This document shows, piece by piece, positions 9,996 through 21,945 of a DNA stretch of 64,000 nt. The first letter of the stretch is position 1, and each line of letters starts with the position of its first letter. Source of the DNA: Argyresthia goedartella (Eukaryota > Arthropoda > Insecta > Lepidoptera > Argyresthiidae); assembly GCA_949825045.1 (NCBI GenBank), contig OX463835.1, forward strand, positions 22,399,201 through 22,463,200, read 5' to 3'. The notes below the pieces were generated by a model. The model ran no database searches. It worked only from the letters and a program-made list of their open reading frames with translations, and was not told the origin of the DNA. Position numbers and translations under genes: made by a program.

Positions 9996-11015
9996 AAGTT
10001 AAAAAAAAAATGATAGGATGTAGTTTATGACAAATAACACACAAACACATACATATGTACAAGTGTGTACTTCAGCCTTGGTGCGCGACTCTGACTCGCG
10101 TAATGTGTTGGCAGAGTACTCGCCAGTACAGTACTAAGTCTGCGCGCGTTGACAAGTCGAATCCTCCTCAGTCCTCAATGTAAATCAGCACAATCATATT
10201 TCGATCACGGACAAAAACCCACAGAACCTTAACTCGCATTTATTTCAATAAAATTGTTATTTATATACCAAATAAAACGATTCGCAAACCATACTGTATT
10301 CAGTATTTATTGAGTCATATAAATAGGTACATTTCACTTATAAATAAATTTTATGGGCCCCGTTAGGGCATTGCACAGTAACTTAAATAACTAGATCATT
10401 CACATTCATTTCATTCAACGATATTAGAACATTACTTATACTTTCTGGCGTGCCTGTGCTTATGTGGCGTGCACTCTAAGCGCTAAGCTCGCTAACGGCT
10501 GTTTTAAGTTCATTCAGCTGATACCTAGTTAATTAGAAAATGATGAGCGCTAAATTATAAACGTTGAACCCGGGCGCTAAAATGTCTTTATAATTATCTA
10601 CTCTACATCTGCTCACTGCATGCTCTACTTGCATGATGTACATCATTTAATTTTACCCACCTGTAAACTGCCATATGTTTGTGTGTGGACGCAAGTTCGT
10701 CTTGAGCGTGCTGTGGACGCTCTCGTCCACATTGGTGGTTTCCACACACGTTGAATGCCACTGGACGCACCTGTACATAACTAACATAATAAAACATTAT
10801 TCCTGCATGACAAACGAATTCGTTTCAAAGAGAGAACGTTTACAGGTTTTCATGCGAAAAATCCAGTAGCTGCGCTTTGGATGCTTGGTCTCGTTTTTAG
10901 GGTTCTATTTTCCTGGACCAGACCAGACCCCACCATGTTGCAGAATATTAATAAAAATAAAAGGTAGCGCCATCAAATCAGGTTTCCTAAATGTATGGTC
11001 TCGGTCTATTGTAGT
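9996..11015. other. No gene recognised
   Basis: The first 600 bases are AT-rich. The block at 10675-10770 has repeated GTGGACG and GTCCACA motifs in both orientations (GTGTGTGGACGC, CTGTGGACGCTCTCGTCCAC), suggesting a repeat family, but no protein domain is visible. Confidence 0.35.

Positions 11016-11071
<56 letters not shown>
11016..11071. repeat. TAA microsatellite
   Basis: About 18 uninterrupted TAA units lie immediately to the left of the first Dong-like LINE end. Dong-type LINEs are known to insert in TAA repeats, so this may be the target plus a tail. Confidence 0.9.
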
Positions 11072-11073
<2 letters not shown>

Positions 11074-11545
11074 TTACAGACAAAACTATTCATTTCAACA
11101 GGCCTGACATAACTCTCCACGATAAACAAAACAAAACAGTATTTCTCATAGATATAGCCATACCAAATACACACAACCTTACCACAACGTTTACAGAAAA
11201 AAACACAAAATACACAGACCTTGCCATTGAAATTAAAACACAATGGCATGTACAATATGTCAAAACCATCCCAATAGTCATCTCATCCACAGGAGTCATC
11301 CCATACACATTACACACTAGTCTCAAAACATTAAATATACCCAGATCCACACACATACTTCTTCAAAAAGCAACAATACTAAATACATGTAGAATTGTAC
11401 GGAAATTCATGGGCAAGGACCGTGATCTTTAGTAGATAAGCACTTGGCGTAAGCCCGTGTATCAGAACCTCTTTATTACAAGAGTGAAATGAAAAATTCA
11501 TAAAAATATAATAATAATAATAACAACAATAATAATAATAATAAT
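11072..11545 (+). mobile_element. Dong/R4-like LINE 3' end, copy 1
   Basis: The coding part (about 11076-11432) is the C-terminal end of an RT protein with a restriction-like endonuclease: NRPDITLHDKQNKTVFLIDI contains the RPD..D arrangement of PD-(D/E)xK nucleases. It then reads PIVISSTGVIP and ILLQKATILNTCRIVRKFM to a stop at 11432. A 3' UTR ends in TAA-type repeats (11510-11545). The 5' end begins inside the nuclease domain directly after a TAA run. The R4-clade assignment rests on the nuclease type and TAA target, so it is moderately sure. Confidence 0.7.
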
Positions 11546-12184
11546 GACAGTGCCAAAATAGTTTAGAAACAATACAGCATATCACAGGAGCCTGCAGATC
11601 ACTCGCACAATCAGATTATAAACATCGCCACGACCAAGTTGCAGCCATCATACACCAACACCTCGCATTCAGATACAAATTGATTGCACAAAAAACAGCC
11701 TACTATAAATACACACCTCAAACAGTTTTAGAATCAACAGACTTTAAACTCTACTGGGACAGAACTATAATTACAGACAAAACTATTCATTTCAACAGGC
11801 CTGACATAACTCTCCACGATAAACAAAACAAAACAGTATTTCTCATAGATATAGCCATACCAAATACACACAACCTTACCACAACGTTTACAGAAAAAAA
11901 CAATGGCAGATACAATCTGTCAAAACCATCCCAATAGTCATCTCATCCACAGGCGTCATCCCATACACATTACACACTAGTCTCAAAACATTAAATATAC
12001 CCAGATCCACACACATACTTCTTCAAAAAGCAACAATACTAAATACATGTAGAATTGTACGGAAATTCATGGGCAAGGACCGTGATCTTTAGTAGATAAG
12101 CACTTGGCGTAAGCCCATGTATCAGAACCGCTTTATTACAAGAGTGAAATGAAAAATTCATAAAAATATAATAATAATAATAAT
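11546..12184 (+). mobile_element. Dong/R4-like LINE 3' end, copy 2
   Basis: This copy is longer at its 5' side. It includes CRSLAQSDYKHRHDQVAAI, a Cys/His cluster preceding the nuclease, then KLYWDRTIITDKTIHF and the same RPD block as copy 1. From 11767 on it is almost identical to copy 1 apart from a 35-bp deletion after TFTEK flanked by short AAAACACA-type direct repeats, which breaks the frame. It ends in TAA repeats (12167-12184). It is head-to-tail with copy 1 with TAA at the junction, so it arose either by a second insertion in the same TAA tract or by local duplication. Confidence 0.7.
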
Positions 12185-12437
12185 ATACGTTTATTGCCAT
12201 AAAGAATATAGTTTTTTGATACATGCAAGATTTGCCTGAGACAATAGGAAGTGGCTCAGCTCCTGCTAATACGGAATCGGGACTCCTGTCCCTCTTCCCT
12301 GAGGTTTTGAGCGGGGTAACTTGTCATCGAGGGTCGCCATAGAGTTTAAATTTATATAACAAAATAAGCAAAAATCACAGAGAAATAAATTCGCTAAGTT
12401 ACAAATTTGGACTGTCTTCTGCTGACTCTTGTATTAT
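12185..12437. other. No gene recognised
   Basis: AT-rich flank to the right of the Dong-like copies. It contains CAAGATTTGCCTGAGACAAT-type sequence with no coding signal. Confidence 0.35.
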
Positions 12438-12548
12438 ATTGCGTGTGAGTGTGTGTGCATGTGTGTGTGAGTGTGTGTGCATGTGTGTGTGTGAGTGTGT
12501 GTGCATGTGTGTGTGTGTGTGTGTGTGAGGGTGTGTGTGTGTGTGTAT
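12438..12548. repeat. GT microsatellite with TGCATG interruptions
   Basis: Compound dinucleotide tract of TG units interrupted by GAGTG and GCATG at intervals of about 26-30 bases. The Cys/Val protein it encodes is a by-product. Confidence 0.9.
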
Positions 12549-13154
12549 TAGCTAGTTTGTGTTTCCTTGTCCAGCAGGCTCAGCATGCCACGCTCGAGAA
12601 AGGGTCTTGTCTATGCAAACATGTCAATTTCTCTTTTCTAGCCCGAGATATCTCGACGGTAGCATGGCGACCACGATCGAGATGGAGACGACCAAACCTT
12701 GTCTACATCCGGTAGCATGGCGGCATTGCCAAAATGATTTCGGCCGAGATAGACACTAATTTTGACATATGCGACCGAGACATTGTCTGGTACCCATGGA
12801 GGTGCAGACAAGGCCTCGAGAGGATAGATTTCAGAGGAAAAATACAACTTTAGTTAGGTTTCTCTTGTGTTCTTGCTATCGACTGTACAATATTTATACG
12901 TAGTGCATATAACTGTTTATCAAAGGTAGGTAAGTAGTTGATAATATTCGGACTCTTTGTCTTGTGTTGTTTTAGTACCTATCTGCCATACCCAGAGTCG
13001 TTTAATGATTCATTAAGGATTTAGAGAACGATTTTGTATATAAATTCAAATTTGGAATCGGTAATTATTAGGTAGACGACACTGAGTGCCTACGGCGCCA
13101 AGTGTTAGTAATTAATCAATTGCAAACAAGTTCCTTCCTTTGTAAATAGAACTT
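12549..13154. other. Upstream region of the HARBI1-like gene
   Basis: No coding similarity is seen. A block near 12650-12740 repeats the phrase GGTAGCATGGCG. The stretch immediately before 13155 could hold the promoter or a 5' UTR of the HARBI1-like gene or transposon. Confidence 0.35.
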
Positions 13155-15982
13155 GTGTGCATCATCATGCCAACAGGATGGCGCAATCATCTACTCTTCT
13201 ACGAGCAGAAGAGAAATAGGAGAAACTTGAGGACGGAAGTCAGAGAATTGTCAAGCGCCCTCGACCTGCCTGACGAAGAATTTTTACAGAATTATAAAGT
13301 CAGCAGGGAAATGGTGGACTACCTGTGCCACGAATTAGAGGTAGACCTCGCGCCAGGCAACGCCGACGGATTACCCGTGCTTATAAAGGTATGTGTGCAA
13401 AAGGTTAAACTCATCAATACAAGCTATTTTTATTATGGGGCTGAATACAACTAGGTACCATAACCATATCATACTTTAAACTTACTTTACTGAGTCTTAA
13501 ATGCAATCATCTGCACAGTTATAAGTGATTCATCTATGGATTAAAAAAAGATTGCAATGCCGATCACCTATATAACCCCACCACCTAATGTTACAGGTTT
13601 TGACATCGCTGAAAATATTAATAAATGGGCATAAAATATAAGCGCGGAGTCGGTCAGGACCAGAATATTTCTATTGGCCAAACCACTGTCAGCAAATACT
13701 TACAGCAGTTTGTGGAGGCCGTCAACAGAAGGTAATTCATGTCAATACAAATATAACCCTAGGTTTGCTGGTAGAAATCTCTCTTTAGAGATAAGCTCGC
13801 CTTTGCCCATACAATGTTTTGTTAACTTACTATGAATTCTGTGCATTAAAGAATATGAATGAATAACTACATTTCTGTTGCCAGTGTTTAAGATACTACT
13901 TACCTATTTTAATTACATTTTTAGACTCAAACCTACATGGGTGGTGTTCCCCGGTACAGAGGCATCACGGCAGAATGTGGCAGAAGGATTTAGAAGAAAA
14001 TTTGGGCTCCCTGATATTTTGGGGGCAGTTGACTGCACGCATGTGGAAATATTTCCGCCAAAAAAGCCCCATAATCTGCAATACCTAAATAGACACGGCC
14101 ATACCTCGATAAATGTGCAATTGGTAAGCAAAAATCGCCTAAATAATTAACTACTTGAGCAGATTTTTATCAAAAAATGCTTTGATTAACTTTATTTATT
14201 GTGTCGCAGGTTGCTGATGCCGATTGCCGTTTACTCAATGTAAACGCAGAGTACCCCGTCCGAGTACATGATCAATTTATATTTAACCACTCTGTGGTCA
14301 AAACAGAGATGCGGAGGCTATATGACCAAAGAATTGGAGAATATTATCTTTTGGGTGAGAGACTACATTCAGCGTCATGCTAGGATAGGTACCCCATGGG
14401 AGTTATTATTATGCGGCATAAGTTGCATTAATCAAACTAAAAGCAGTATTCTAGCATGTTGCATATTGTACTAAGGAAATAATAAAGTATTGCTTTATTT
14501 TAAAAATCAAGTAATTTATCTTCTCTGAGAAGTCTCTAGCATACACTTAGTATTAAATGAATAACATGGTATTATAGGAGATAAGTAATTATCGAACAGA
14601 ATAAAGAATATTTTGATTTTGTATAATAATGTAAATGTCTTTGATTTCAAAACATAACTAAAAAACTAAACAATTTAAATGACAAATTTAATCAACCTTA
14701 AACATGATAAATAACATATTAAGTTAGTCATTGTTATGACTAAGTACCTAATAATCAGACTTAGGTAAGTAAAATAAACAAATAAAAAACTTAAACAATT
14801 TTACCATACTCTTTAAGAATAACATTATATAAATCACAGATTAAATCAGCCTTGTACATAATAAATCACATATTGATTAAAGTCATTGTTGTGTCTACCT
14901 AATAATCAGTCTTAGGTGCTTACATAAGCATAAAATAAACTAAAAACTTAAACAATTTTACCATACTCTTTAAGAATAACATTATATAAATCACAGATTA
15001 AATCAGCCTTGTACATAATAAATCACATTGATTAAAGTCATTGTTGTGTCTACCTAATAATCAGTCTTAGGTGCTTACATAAGCATAAAATAAACTAAAA
15101 ACTTAAACAATTTTACTTTACCGAGACTATTATTATTTTAAATCACAAATTAAATCAGTCTTAATCATAATAAATATTGAATGATCTTATATTAGCCTCT
15201 TATCTCTTTCCAATGCTTGCTTAAATATCTAAAGATATCTCTCACAATCATACATTCTTAATAACCTTAATAATACCTACTTAAAAAGTAAACAAATCGT
15301 CGAGATCTCAATCTGTAACAAAAAATACAAGTAAAGTAAGATGTAGCCTATACAATACATGTCCTACAGCCTTCTCTCAGATAGGTAGTTTAGGCGCCAA
15401 ATTCGGATTGGCGATACCCGCCGGTTTCCACAAGGTGTTTTCCTGCTACCAGCTACCAGCTACTTACTACTTACTAGGCTACCACACCACTACCAATAAG
15501 TAACAATTATTTTTTATTTTCAGGTGATTCAGGTTACGCCCTAGAGACATGGCTAATGACACCTATCAGAGACGCTCCAGATGAAAGTCCTGAGTTCCGT
15601 TATACCCAATGGCACTGCCAAACCAGGAATCTCATTGAGAGGACCAATGGGTACCTGAAAAGCACATTCAGGATTTTGGGGTGTGATCGCAGTCTACACT
15701 ATGCGCCTGAAAAAGCATCGCAGTTGGTGTATGCAAGCTGCACCCTATATAATATTATGAAAAATTTCAGGTAAGTTATTGCTACATAATTCATTGTATG
15801 GCTTACAAGTTTTTAGCTATGGTAAGTATGGCAATAATTAATATTTTTGTTACAGAATTCCTTTGGTTCATATCGACGAAGGGGTCGTTGAAGAGGTGGG
15901 CGTGAGGCGTGATGTTAACGCCAGATTGCTGGGAGTGGCTATGCAGCGACGCCAACATATAGTTCAAAATTATTTTCATTAA
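13155..15982 (+). pseudogene. HARBI1-like PIF/Harbinger nuclease, six exons with GT-AG introns, one frameshift
   Basis: Readable exons: 13155-13388, about 13598-13731, 13925-14123, 14210-14354, 15524-15770, 15856-15982. Each junction has GT..AG and the frames match across exons 2/3, 3/4, 4/5 and 5/6. The DDE nuclease has its first Asp in GAVDCTHVEIF (exon 3), a second in GDSGYALETW (formed across exons 4/5) and the Glu in LIERTNGYLK (exon 5). Exon 2 has a one-base frame change between LINGHK and KRGVGQDQ, so the copy is broken unless that is an assembly error. The product would be a Harbinger transposase-type nuclease. It converges with the Myb/SANT-like gene at 17276-16338, the usual second protein of these elements. 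A domesticated host HARBI1 gene is less likely given the partner. Confidence 0.8.
14640..15180. repeat. 157-bp tandem repeat inside HARBI1 intron 4
   Basis: The phrase TTACCATACTCTTTAAGAAT starts at 14801 and again at 14958, a spacing of 157. Diverged flanking units extend to both sides (AATAATCAGACTTAGGTAAG and similar). The array makes the intron 1169 bases long, against roughly 80-210 for the others. Confidence 0.75.
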
Positions 15983-16337
15983 ACAATAATTATTATAACT
16001 CATATTCGAACAATATCTGAAGTATTTATTAATGCCCCCACTTCTTATATTATTATTGTAACTAGTGAAAATAAGACACACAACAGACTGTTAGGAGTGG
16101 CTTTAAAATTTAGGTTAGGTTAGGTTTTACATATATATTTATCCTTACCTATCATGGTAATCCCGCCTATTCTTCAGAACCTGTTCTCTTGTTAGGTATT
16201 TCAAATGATTGCTTATATCCTGAAAAGCATAAAATAAGTTATATAATAATCTGTAATTCCAAAGGTGAACAGTTTTATTTTTTTGTTATTACAAGGCTTT
16301 ATTTTTTGGTTATACTGGTCACACAGTACTAAGCTAT
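15983..16337. other. Spacer between convergent Harbinger genes
   Basis: AT-rich 3' flank shared by the two convergent genes. No gene is seen. Confidence 0.5.
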
Positions 16338-17276
16338 TTAAAATATACGAACCTTCAAAACTTCTGTATTTAATCTGTCCGATTCTAGAAAAGCCCTAGT
16401 TCCCAGATTTCTGACCCATCTTTCTCTTGTAGTTTTATGAGAGGTGGGAGGTGGGTAGGCAGCTGGAGCCCGTCGGTCTATAGAGGTGGGATGCGGGTGG
16501 GCAACTTGGGTTGGGATAAAAGACTCAGCAGCTTGGGGATTACTCTGTCGGTCCGTATAGTTGGGAGGTGGGTTGGTGGCTTGGGCTTGGATGTGTAACT
16601 CAGAGGTGGGAGGTGGGTAGGCAGCTGGAGCCTGTTGGTCTATAGAGGTGGGATGCGGGTGGGCAACTCGGGTTGGGATAAAAGACTCTGCAGCTTGGGG
16701 ATTAGTCTGTCGGTCCGTATAGTTGGGAGGTGGGTTGGTGGCATGGGCTAGGATGTGTAACTCAGGGTCTTGGGAGTCAGTCTGTCGGTCCATAAAAAGG
16801 GCAATTCTGCGAGAGGTGGAAAGCTGGTGGGCAGCTTGAGCTGGAAACTCATGGGCTTAGGTGTCGGTATGTCGGTCCATCCAATGCCTGAATCTTTGAG
16901 AGGTGGGAGTTAAGTCGGCGGATTGGGATAGGTAGTCTATGGCTTGTGTCTCATTAAGAATAAAGGTAGGTGATTTAGCAGTGGTGGTGTATGAGCTTCG
17001 TCCTATCTGGCCAGTGATAAGCTGCAATGAAATTAGTTTGTTAATTGAATGGAATATGTTCGGCAATTTTACATAGTAATCATACAATGTTATATTTACT
17101 TCTCCCACTCCCGTTTCATTTTCACCGATGCCAAAAGCACATGCCGTACCAATTATTTTTTAAATTTCAGAGGACTGGTTTGAGAGATTGGGAACTGGTA
17201 GGTTGCCAGTTTCAGCATATGCCCGCCTCACCCGGGCACCCTCCTCCCTGGCTCTTTTTTTCATGTCTCTCCAAGT
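16338..17276 (-). pseudogene. Myb/SANT-like DNA-binding partner of Harbinger, degenerate
   Basis: On the minus strand a splice acceptor (TTTTAACAG) precedes an exon at 17276-17163 encoding TWRDMKKRAREEGARVRRAY and AETGNLPVPN, typical of the trihelix Myb/SANT-like protein that helps Harbinger transposase bind DNA. A stop follows at 17162-17160. A second acceptor (TTCATTGCAG) opens 17023-16857 (GQIGRSSYTTTAKSPTF), and a Pro/Thr-rich frame runs 16793-16338 and contains a 54-residue duplication. Frames do not join cleanly between these parts, so the gene looks decayed or the model is incomplete. Position and orientation next to the HARBI1-like gene support the pairing. Confidence 0.6.
16441..16765 (-). 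repeat. 162-bp in-frame tandem duplication
   Basis: GAGGTGGGAGGTGGGTAGGC occurs at 16441 and 16603, a spacing of 162, equal to 54 codons. The duplication therefore keeps the frame and yields a repeated Pro/His/Thr-rich peptide (NPPPNYTDRQ, FIPTRVAHPHPTSID). Confidence 0.85.
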
Positions 17277-18912
17277 CTGTTAAAATAAAATAAATTTGGT
17301 ATAGTTCACATTATGTAGATACTAAACGTACAGACTTTCATGCCTCAGTATTTTTACCCAACTGCTCAAAATGAGGGTTATGTTGTTCACCATCATGTAT
17401 GTATGTTGGTATGTACTTTTCTATGTTACCACCCACCTACAGCCATGATGCAGTCGGGATTTTTCGTTAACACTGACTCTTTCGCATGAGGTTGAGGGGA
17501 GGGGGGGAGGGGGGGGGGGGGGAGGAAGTAACCCTCATTCTGAAATTAGTTTGTGTATGAAATTCAAAGTAACGAGAAAACTTTACGAAGTAATTGATGG
17601 AGTGTAGCCTTATCTACATTCTAACCAATTACTTCGTAAATGGAAAAAATACTTGAAGATAGAGGGGCTCTGGTGCCACCCCCTTATCGACACTCTGACC
17701 AAGTAATTTGCTTCAACAATTTAATTGAATAAGTATAGTTAATACTTACATCTTCCTTTTTGAGATCATTTTAGTATATTTGAAAAGAAAAACCCCGCTG
17801 CGACATGAAAACAGAAAATGACAGATATGCGTTTTGTTACTCATATTCATATTACTAATATACACAGGTTCATTAAAAAATATCGAATAAAATGAATGGT
17901 TTTGATTAGTTGCTTGCGTTGGAACGAAACGAAATTCTTAACTTTCTAGGGATGTTCCGTTATAGCTAAAAACCGGTAACTAAATTTACAGTGTTTCCAG
18001 ACAAAAATAAAACACATTTATTTAAAATGGCAATAAGTACTTTTGATAGACAAGACCGCATTCTATTGCGAACTCCATTTGCTATGCTCGCATTTTAGAC
18101 ATATCAAGTTCTCTTCTCGAGGTCGAAAGAGCGTTAAAATCTGCATGCTAAGCGAACAACTATCTTTGTCTATGAAAAGATGTCTTGACTGTGGATAAAG
18201 GCATGCATGGCCCCGTGTCGTCGCTGTTCCGCGCCCCCTCTTTCAATATCACCCTCACAAGTCATCCATCACTTGTGAACATCGTAAATACACAAACTCG
18301 AAAGTCTAGCGCAGTATCTAACATAACTATCTACAAATGACATAATAACGGAATAGCCGAAATTGTAAACTTACTTTTGAGTTTTTGGATTCAAGTATAT
18401 ACACGTTGATAGGTTACTGATGTTGAAGGTTTTTCCTGTGAGCCGGTACACTGAAAAAGTTGTAAGTAATACGGTAACATCGTGATGCTATAAGTTATAA
18501 GATCATATACCTAGCTATAAGATCATATTATACAAATAATTAAACGACAAAAACTTACCTTTTCACTGTTTTCTTACGAATTTATTAAGATAAGTACGAG
18601 AACGAACAGATGCACTTAAAATTACGAGTGGCCTGCCGCATATTGAAAAATTAAATAAACTACCCACATAATAAAATAATATTGAACGCAGTTTCAACCA
18701 ACTTACCACAAATGTCGCTCAGTCTAAACAGTGAAGTGCGAGTAAGACTCGCGCAATAAAAGGGTACCGTACACATTGGAATGGGGGTAACATTTCTCAC
18801 CTATTCTAATTTGAGGTTTTATACGGCATTAGTCTACACCGGGAGCGCGTCATCACGCTACTGCATCTTAGTAATGACTTTTTATTGAGGGACTTATATC
18901 ATGTAATTATGA
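17277..18912. other. Spacer; contains a G-rich tract
   Basis: No gene is recognised. A purine tract at 17488-17526 consists almost wholly of G runs. Near 17580-17640 the phrase TTTACGAAGTAATTG and its complement CAATTACTTCGTAAA form an inverted repeat. The last part before 18913 may be the 5' UTR of the LINE that follows. Confidence 0.4.
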
Positions 18913-21900
18913 TTGTGTGTTTTAATTATGAGCGCGCCTACAGCTCTGTGTCCCCACTGCCCCGGCTCGTTGAAGCAGTATGTCGTACCTCGTGGCTTGA
19001 GTTTGCATATTAGCCGCATTCACGGGAGTAGCCAGTCGCGTCGCGGGCAACCCGCGCAGTCCCAGTTGCCCGCTCAAGATGCTCCGAGTGCCGCTCAGGT
19101 TGTTCCGAGTGCCGCTCAGGCTGCTCCAAGTGCCGCTCCGGAGGTAGTTGCGTCTTCATCTTCATTGGCGAATTTGTCTTCTCTGAGAAAAAGTGTGCGG
19201 GTGCTAAAGCACATTCCGAAGGGCGCTAGGTGTATAGCTGCTACGAAGTTATCGCAGGTGATCGGGCGATGCATCCAGTCCAATAATCTTCTGGATTGGC
19301 AAAGCCTGTTAACTTTTTCTTATTCTGCGCTCAGGTTTCCGTCTTCGTAAGACCGTAGGCGCTCTCTCACGTCAAAGGTGAAGGACAATGTTGCCAATGA
19401 AGGTTCGGGTGACGCACTAGCGTCACTTTTGGCTCCTGGGGGGGTTCCCTTTGGACAGAGGTCATTGTACAGGATTGTTGAATCCAAGGTGCATGATGGA
19501 GACCTCAGTGGTGCGGTCCGGGTTTTATTGTCGGACTGCACCATTGCAGACGATAATGACGAAACGTTGTGTGCCTTGAGAGATAAACATCCCTTACCTG
19601 GCCGACCTTTGGACTCTCCTCGGGGGCCAGATCTTTCGTCAGAGTGCCTTTCTGTGGAGGTGGGCGAAGTGGCGCAGGCCATAGCCTCTTTTAAGAACGG
19701 ATCTGCTGGTGGTTTGGATGGCTTGCGTCCGGAGCACCTAAAGGAGTTGACTTCCGTGGGGGCTGGTGACGGTGGGGTTGCACTTCTGGGTTCGTTATGC
19801 AGCCTGGCAAACTTTATGTTAAAGGGCATGGTTAATAGGGAGGTGTGCCCTTTTCTTTACGGTGCCTCTCTGTGTGCCTTAAAGAAGAAGGACGGGGGCA
19901 TTCGCCCTATTGCTGTGGGGAGCGTTATTCGCCGTTTGGTGGCGAAATTGAGCTGTGGTGCGGCGAGGGATGCCCTGGCATCGCTGTTTCAACCCGTGCA
20001 GTTGGGGTTTTGGTGTAGCTCTTGGTTGTGAGGCTGCCATTCATGCAACCAGGTCTTTTGCTATGAGTAGAGACGCCTCAGACGACATCATAATAAAAGT
20101 TGACGTGAAAAACGCTTTTAATACCGTTGATCGAGATGTCATTTTGAGCAAGGTGTTGGCCTGCTGTCCGTCTTTGTACCCTTTCCTGCACCAGTGCTAT
20201 AGTGACCCAACCAATTTGTTTTATGGTGGAAATTTGATCCAATCGCGGGTTGGTGTACAACAGGGTGATCCTTTGGGTCCCATGCTTTTTAGCCTGGCAA
20301 TTCAGGAGGTTGTGGCCTCGTTGCGTTCTTCGCTGAACGTGTGGTACCTGGACGACGGCACGATTGGTGGAAGTCCGGACGTGGTCATGGAGGATTTGGG
20401 AAGGCTAATACAGGGATTTTCTAACCTGGGACTTAGTCTTAATACTCAGAAGTGTGAGGTGTACTCCTGTTCTGGGCAATTCACGCAGGAGTTGAGCGCT
20501 GACATCCATGCGGTTGTGCCGGGTGTTGTCCATGTAGCCAGGGAGGATTTTACACTTCTGGGAGCCCCTATTTTCCCGGAGGGTATACCGCGGGTTATTA
20601 AGACAAAGATAGATATTTTCGCGGCTTCCAAAAAGCACCTCAAGCAGCTCTCCGCCCATGTTGCCCTGACTATTTTAAAAAGTTGTCTCTCTTTTCCGAG
20701 ACTAACTTATTCCGTTAGGACTGCTCCGGTTTGGTTGCATAGACAGGCAACTCTAAGTTATGATGCGGTATTAAAGGATTTACTGGAGTGCATCATTAAT
20801 GTGGAAATGTCCTCGACTCAGTGGGCGCAGGCTGCGCTGCCGATCCGGCATGGGGGTTTAGGTGTGCGACGCTTACAGGACACCGAGCTTCCAGCCTTTT
20901 TGGCTTCTTCGCATGGTGTTGTGGAACTCGTAACTCATATCTTGGGTATTAATGGTGACGGGTTTTGCATCCCTTTTGCGGAGGAGGCGGAGGGCTTATG
21001 GAAGGCTCGTTGTCCTGGAAGGGATCTGCCGGAGAGGTTGGATAGTCAGCGCGCGTGGGACGAGGCCATGTGTGAGGTGACTCGGGACGAGCTGCTTGCT
21101 CAGTCTGTGGGACCTGAGTTGGCGCGGTTGCGCGCGGTTTCTCAGCCCGACTCGGGCATGTGGCTGCACGCATTACCTTCTCCACAGCTAGGCACTCTCT
21201 TGGACAATGATTCATTGCGTGTGGCAGTTGCCTTGCGTTTGGGATGCACAATCTGTCAGCCGCATCATTGCGTTTGTGGGGCATGGGTGGATGGTTTGGG
21301 TCGCCATGGCCTTCACTGCGTCAGGAGCGCTGGCAGGTTTTCTCGGCACCACGCAATTAATGACATTGTCCGTAGGGCTTTGGTTTCGGCCAACGTTCCC
21401 AGTGTGCTGGAGCCGCCTCGTCTGTGCCGTTCGGATGGGAAGCGTCCTGACGGACTGACATTGGTGCCATGGGAGAGAGGGCGGTCTCTTTTGTGGGATG
21501 CAACTTGTGTCTGCACGTTCGCAGCCTCCCATGTGGTTTCCACAACAGCCACTGCAGGTGCTGCGGCTGAATCAGCCGCTAGGCTGAAGTATCAAAAGTA
21601 TGCCGCTCTAGCTAACAGCTACATTTTCGTGCCGCTTGCTGTCGAGACGACTGGGGTGTGGGGGATACAAGGCAGACTATTTGTGAAAGAGTTGGGCCGA
21701 CGCCTCAGAGACAGAGGTTTTGACCACCGCTCCGGGGCATTTCTCATGCAGAGGATTTCCTTGGCTGTGCAGCGGGGTAACGCTGCCAGTGTCTTGGGAA
21801 CCTTTGGCAGGGAGATGTCCTGGGGCGGATTGTTTAGTTAGTTTTTGGCATATAGATATATTATTTTATTGTTGATAGAATATTATTATTAATTTGTAAT

Positions 21901-21945
21901 AGTGCATGATACTTGTACTTTTTTTGAATGAATAAAAAATTTTCC
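18841..21945 (+). mobile_element. LINE with restriction-like endonuclease, near full length
   Basis: A single long coding unit (18913-21841) carries an N-terminal zinc finger, RT and a C-terminal nuclease, followed by a short AT-rich 3' UTR to about 21945. Elements with one ORF and a restriction-like endonuclease (R2/R4/NeSL-type groups) are often site-specific. The exact element limits are not visible; 18841 and 21945 are estimates. The clade needs a tree. Confidence 0.65.
18913..21841 (+). pseudogene. Single-ORF LINE polyprotein (zinc finger, RT, RLE nuclease) with one stop and one frameshift
   Basis: The start is MSAPTALCPHCPGS (18928) or the Met 15 bases earlier. CPHC plus HISRIH form a C2H2-type finger, as in site-specific LINEs. 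The frame is interrupted by TAA at 19348-19350 and resumes in the same frame. Near 20005-20012 a one-base insertion in a G/T run shifts it into the frame that is open to 21841. RT motif A is KVDVKNAFNTVDRD, motif B QQGDPLGPMLF and the catalytic box YLDDG. The C-terminus has CTICQ..CVCGAW..GLHC (a Cys/His cluster) and then KRPDGL...LLWDATCV, a PD-(D/E)xK-like nuclease. The protein would nick target DNA and prime reverse transcription there. Only two lesions are seen in about 975 codons. Confidence 0.8.

Noticed and set aside
12449..12715. Cys/Val-rich small protein
   Set aside because: Translation of a GT microsatellite.
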